Origin: G020344215 sp039586575
GTDB taxonomy: Bacteria > Gemmatimonadota > Gemmatimonadetes > Palauibacterales > KS3-K002
DNA length: 64,000 bases
Assembly (NCBI GenBank): GCA_039586575.1
Contig: JBDHKD010000004.1
Location: forward strand, 20,805-84,804
Reading direction: 5' to 3'
The position numbers and the translations under genes were made by a program. This document shows, piece after piece, positions 61,508-64,000 of this stretch (position 1 is its first letter; the number at the start of each line of letters is the position of its first letter). The notes under the pieces are model-generated. The model was not told where the DNA came from, searched no databases, and worked only from the letters and a program-made list of their open reading frames with translations.

Positions 61508-62297
61508 CGGACCTTCCGAACTCAGGCGCTCGCTTCTCCACAAATGCTTTGATCCCTTCGGCGGCGTCAGCCGACCGCGCGCACTCGAGTTGCGCCTGGA
61601 GCTCGAAATCGAGCATCTCGTCCAGGCTCGCGTCGAGGCCGCGATAGATCGCTCGCTTGGCCAGTCGCAGGGAAAGCTGCGGCTTGGCCGCCAGCTTCCG
61701 CGCCAGCTCCATGGTCTCGTCGAGCAGCTGTTCGTGCGCTACCACCCGGTTGAAGATCCCCATTCTGTGTGCCTGGTCGGCGGGAATCATGTCGCCGGTG
61801 AAGATGAGTTCGGCGGCGGTCGCCGGGCCTACCAGCCGCGGCAGGAAGTACGTGCCGCCCCAGTCGGGATGCAGCCCGATCCGGTTGAACGTCTGCCCGA
61901 TCGAGGCCTGCTCGCTGGCGATGCGGATATCGCAAGCGAGCGCCAGGTTGGCGCCCCCGCCGGCCGCCGGACCGTTCACGGCGGCGATCACCGGCTTCGG
62001 CGCCCGGCGGATCGCGGTCACGACCGAGCGGCCCGCCTCCACCAGTCCGCGCAGCCCCTCCTCGTCTTGTTGTTCGATGATCTCGTTCAGATACGTAACG
62101 TCGGCTCCCGTGCAGAAGCCGCGACCGGCTCCCGTGATGATCAGGACTCGCACGTCATCGCGATCGGCCAGCTCGTTCACCGCGGCGGCGATCTCTTGGC
62201 GCATCCGGTTGGCGAACGAGTTCAGCTTGTCGGGACGGTTCAGCATGATCGTGCCGATCCCATCCGCGACGCTGACTCGGATATCCCTGTAGCTCAC
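61488..62297 (-). CDS. PaaG-like enoyl-CoA isomerase/hydratase
   Basis: 269 residues, crotonase fold. TGAGRGFCTGADVTYL and NGPAAGGGANLALACDIRIA give the oxyanion hole. GLHPDWGGTYFLPRLVG has Asp at the position of the catalytic Asp of PaaG-type isomerases rather than Glu of hydratases, so an isomerase role (phenylacetate-like or ring-opened acyl-CoA) is favoured. First of the three beta-oxidation genes, 14 bases after the TPR gene. Confidence 0.88.
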   Translation of the reverse strand: MSYRDIRVSVADGIGTIMLNRPDKLNSFANRMRQEIAAAVNELADRDDVRVLIITGAGRGFCTGADVTYLNEIIEQQDEEGLRGLVEAGRSVVTAIRRAPKPVIAAVNGPAAGGGANLALACDIRIASEQASIGQTFNRIGLHPDWGGTYFLPRLVGPATAAELIFTGDMIPADQAHRMGIFNRVVAHEQLLDETMELARKLAAKPQLSLRLAKRAIYRGLDASLDEMLDFELQAQLECARSADAAEGIKAFVEKRAPEFGRSDEQSQR

Positions 62298-62311
62298 GAG
62301 TAGGAGTCTCC

Positions 62312-64000
62312 TCAGCGCCCGGCATTCAGTTCGGCGAGCTTCTCGCGAGCCAGCCGCGCGTGCTCGTAGTCGGGCTCCGCCTCCGACCAGACATCGAGTG
62401 CCGTGCGCAAGTGATTCACAGCCTCGCTCCGCCTGCCCGCCGCCTCGTAGACGAGGGCCAGCTCATAATGCGCCCGCGGGTCGAACGGCCGGACCTCGAG
62501 CAAGGTCGACAGGTGTGTCTCAGCCTCCTCGAACCTATCCAGCTCCCCGTAGCAGCGACCGATGTCGAGGTGAGGGGAGAGGTTCCTTGGTGCGAGATCC
62601 AGAGTCTCCTGGTAATACTCGACAGCCTGCGCGCAGTCTCCTCTGATCTCGAACACCCGTCCTTGGGCGTGGGTGTAGATGGATCGGGCACCCTCCAGCC
62701 CGAAGGCCTCGATGAAGCGGTCGATCCCCTCGAGAGCTGCCTCGATCGAGTCGGCGTCTTCCAGCTCGCGGTAGATACTCAGCTGCCCGAGGGGCAACAG
62801 CACATCGAACGGCGGCGCGAGTTGGGCCTCGAACGAAGCGAGCGAGTCCAGGGCGACATCGGTCATCCCGGCGGCGACGTAGACGACTAGCCTCTGGAGC
62901 TTTTGCTGTAGAGCTTGGAAGGGTCCCTGGATCTGATCGATTTCCGCCCAGTACAAATGCATGTAGTCCACGGCCTTGCTCGGTTGCCCGCGGAGCCGTG
63001 CGTAACCGACCAGCGCGTCGTATACACTGGCGCGCTGCTCCGGCGTGACACTCGCCGTGAGCGCCTCACCGTACGTGGCGCTTGCCTGCTCGAAATGGCC
63101 CAGGTCTCGTTCGAGGCCCGCTACGCGGATCAATGCCTCGACGTTTCCCGGATCGACGACCAGGGCTCTGTCGTAGTCCCGTCGTGCAGCCTCGTGATTC
63201 GCCAGCCGACGGTTGAGATCGCCGAGCCTGAGCAGCGCCCGCGGATCGTTCGGCGACTCGTCCGCGTATCGCCGGTAGCTGGCCAGCGCGCTCTCGAAAC
63301 GGCCAGCGGTCTCGTAGAGCTCTCCGATATTCAGAAGGAGATCGACGCGGCTAGGATCGAGCTCACGCTGCCGCTCCAGCGCCGCTATCGCTCTCTCTTC
63401 CTCGCCTTGCGCCCCGTATAGCTGGGCCAGCATCTGCTGTGCCTGAGCGTCTAGCGGGAAGAGCTCGGCGTGCATCTCGGCAGCTGCCAAGGCCTTCGCC
63501 ATATCCTGCTTGATGAGCCAGTAGTAGACCGCCTTGATCTCGAACTGGCTCGGCTCGGGCAGCCTGTAGAGCAGCCCCATCGCGGTCTCGATGGCCGCTG
63601 CCGCTTCGGCCGACCGGTTCCCCGTCAAGTAAGCGCTGAACGAGGCGACGTGGGCGAGAGCGAACTGGGGATCCTGACTGACGGCGCTCTCGAAATACGC
63701 GGCTGCCGTCTCCCAGTCCGATTCGATGGCTAGAGCAATAGCTCCTTCGACGAACGATCGGAAAGCTTCCCGGGAAGTCGTGAGGATCTCGGAGACGGGT
63801 AGATCGGTCGCCTCTTCGATGTAGGTCTCTGGCAGGTCGAGGTCGCGCTTGAGCTGGACCGCCATCGTGTCGGCCAGCCCGAAGATGTCGTCGCCGGCAT
63901 AGGCGCGCTCGTGCAGCAGCTTTCCACGACGCGTCTCATAGAGAGAGATGGTGACATTCAGCTGGTCGCCGGCACCGGAGATCGCACCGGTCACGAAGTG
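62312..64000 (-). CDS. TolB-like/TPR protein (5' end outside window)
   Basis: At least 562 residues; the frame is open at the window edge, so the N-terminus is missing. The first visible part (GDQLNVTISLYETRRGKLLH and FGLADTMAVQLKRDLDL) is the end of a TolB/FlgO-like domain. From about residue 75 there are many TPR units (DPSRVDLLLNIGELYETAGR, DPRALLRLGDLNRRLANHEA). It resembles the 43147-44862 protein and probably has a membrane or kinase N-terminus. It may be co-transcribed with the catabolic genes downstream. Confidence 0.8.
   Translation of the reverse strand, partial: HFVTGAISGAGDQLNVTISLYETRRGKLLHERAYAGDDIFGLADTMAVQLKRDLDLPETYIEEATDLPVSEILTTSREAFRSFVEGAIALAIESDWETAAAYFESAVSQDPQFALAHVASFSAYLTGNRSAEAAAAIETAMGLLYRLPEPSQFEIKAVYYWLIKQDMAKALAAAEMHAELFPLDAQAQQMLAQLYGAQGEEERAIAALERQRELDPSRVDLLLNIGELYETAGRFESALASYRRYADESPNDPRALLRLGDLNRRLANHEAARRDYDRALVVDPGNVEALIRVAGLERDLGHFEQASATYGEALTASVTPEQRASVYDALVGYARLRGQPSKAVDYMHLYWAEIDQIQGPFQALQQKLQRLVVYVAAGMTDVALDSLASFEAQLAPPFDVLLPLGQLSIYRELEDADSIEAALEGIDRFIEAFGLEGARSIYTHAQGRVFEIRGDCAQAVEYYQETLDLAPRNLSPHLDIGRCYGELDRFEEAETHLSTLLEVRPFDPRAHYELALVYEAAGRRSEAVNHLRTALDVWSEAEPDYEHARLAREKLAELNAGR

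Noticed and set aside
1..64000. CRISPR arrays, tRNA or rRNA genes, insertion sequences, prophage
   Set aside because: No regularly spaced direct repeats, no tRNA-like T-arm sequences in the gaps, no transposase, integrase or phage gene found by reading. A covariance-model search could still find a small RNA.

Overview
The window is a GC-rich, densely coded bacterial chromosome segment with tight operons, frequent GTG starts and few gaps. I see no phage, insertion sequence, CRISPR array, tRNA or rRNA. The gene content fits a Gemmatimonadota-like heterotroph: phoH/HDIG/ybeY next to aspS, many TPR/TolB-like membrane proteins, PEGA-tailed kinases, and propionate plus acyl-CoA catabolism. This assignment is inferred from family content, not from a marker-gene tree. 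No gap without a gene exceeds 300 bases except 33933-34418, which holds a gene remnant.

Layout. 1-2650: end of a secreted protein, then panB-panC-panD (pantothenate). 2730-11463: a housekeeping run of yqeK, a LytR-C protein, aspS, phoH, a 7TM-HD c-di-AMP phosphodiesterase, ybeY, a DUF502 gene broken by an in-frame TAG, and mgtE. 11558-20779: a propionyl/methylmalonyl-CoA block (meaB, split B12 mutase, acyl-CoA carboxylase beta, split AtuA, enoyl-CoA hydratase) with galT inside it. 21045-28592 (minus): a signalling block of FHA-FHA protein, secreted NHL/TPR protein, Ser/Thr kinase with extracytoplasmic Ig/PEGA domains, and FHA-GAF-HD-GYP protein. 28883-38149: lipoprotein hydrolase, recQ, a long eukaryote-like guaA, acyl-CoA dehydrogenase, RNase G/E, rplU with a histone-H1-like tail, and rpmA ending at a clear terminator.

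38201-46011: DinB, a gutted M28 peptidase, an MBL hydrolase, a Tat-exported amidase, a DUF3303-like protein, a TolB/TPR membrane protein and a patatin. 46154-53300: sixA, a membrane histidine kinase, a 1050-residue NTT-type carrier fused to HEAT repeats and a cyclic-nucleotide domain, a lone receiver, a soluble histidine kinase and a RibD-C reductase; this is the best candidate for an undescribed signalling/transport system. 53325-64000 (minus): a catabolic operon with a TPR protein, crotonases, 3-hydroxyacyl-CoA dehydrogenase, a three-subunit molybdenum hydroxylase carrying the exact extra four-cysteine pattern of 4-hydroxybenzoyl-CoA reductase, and a sodium/solute symporter pair. Together with the propionate block it points to growth on aromatic acids and branched or odd-chain acyl-CoAs.
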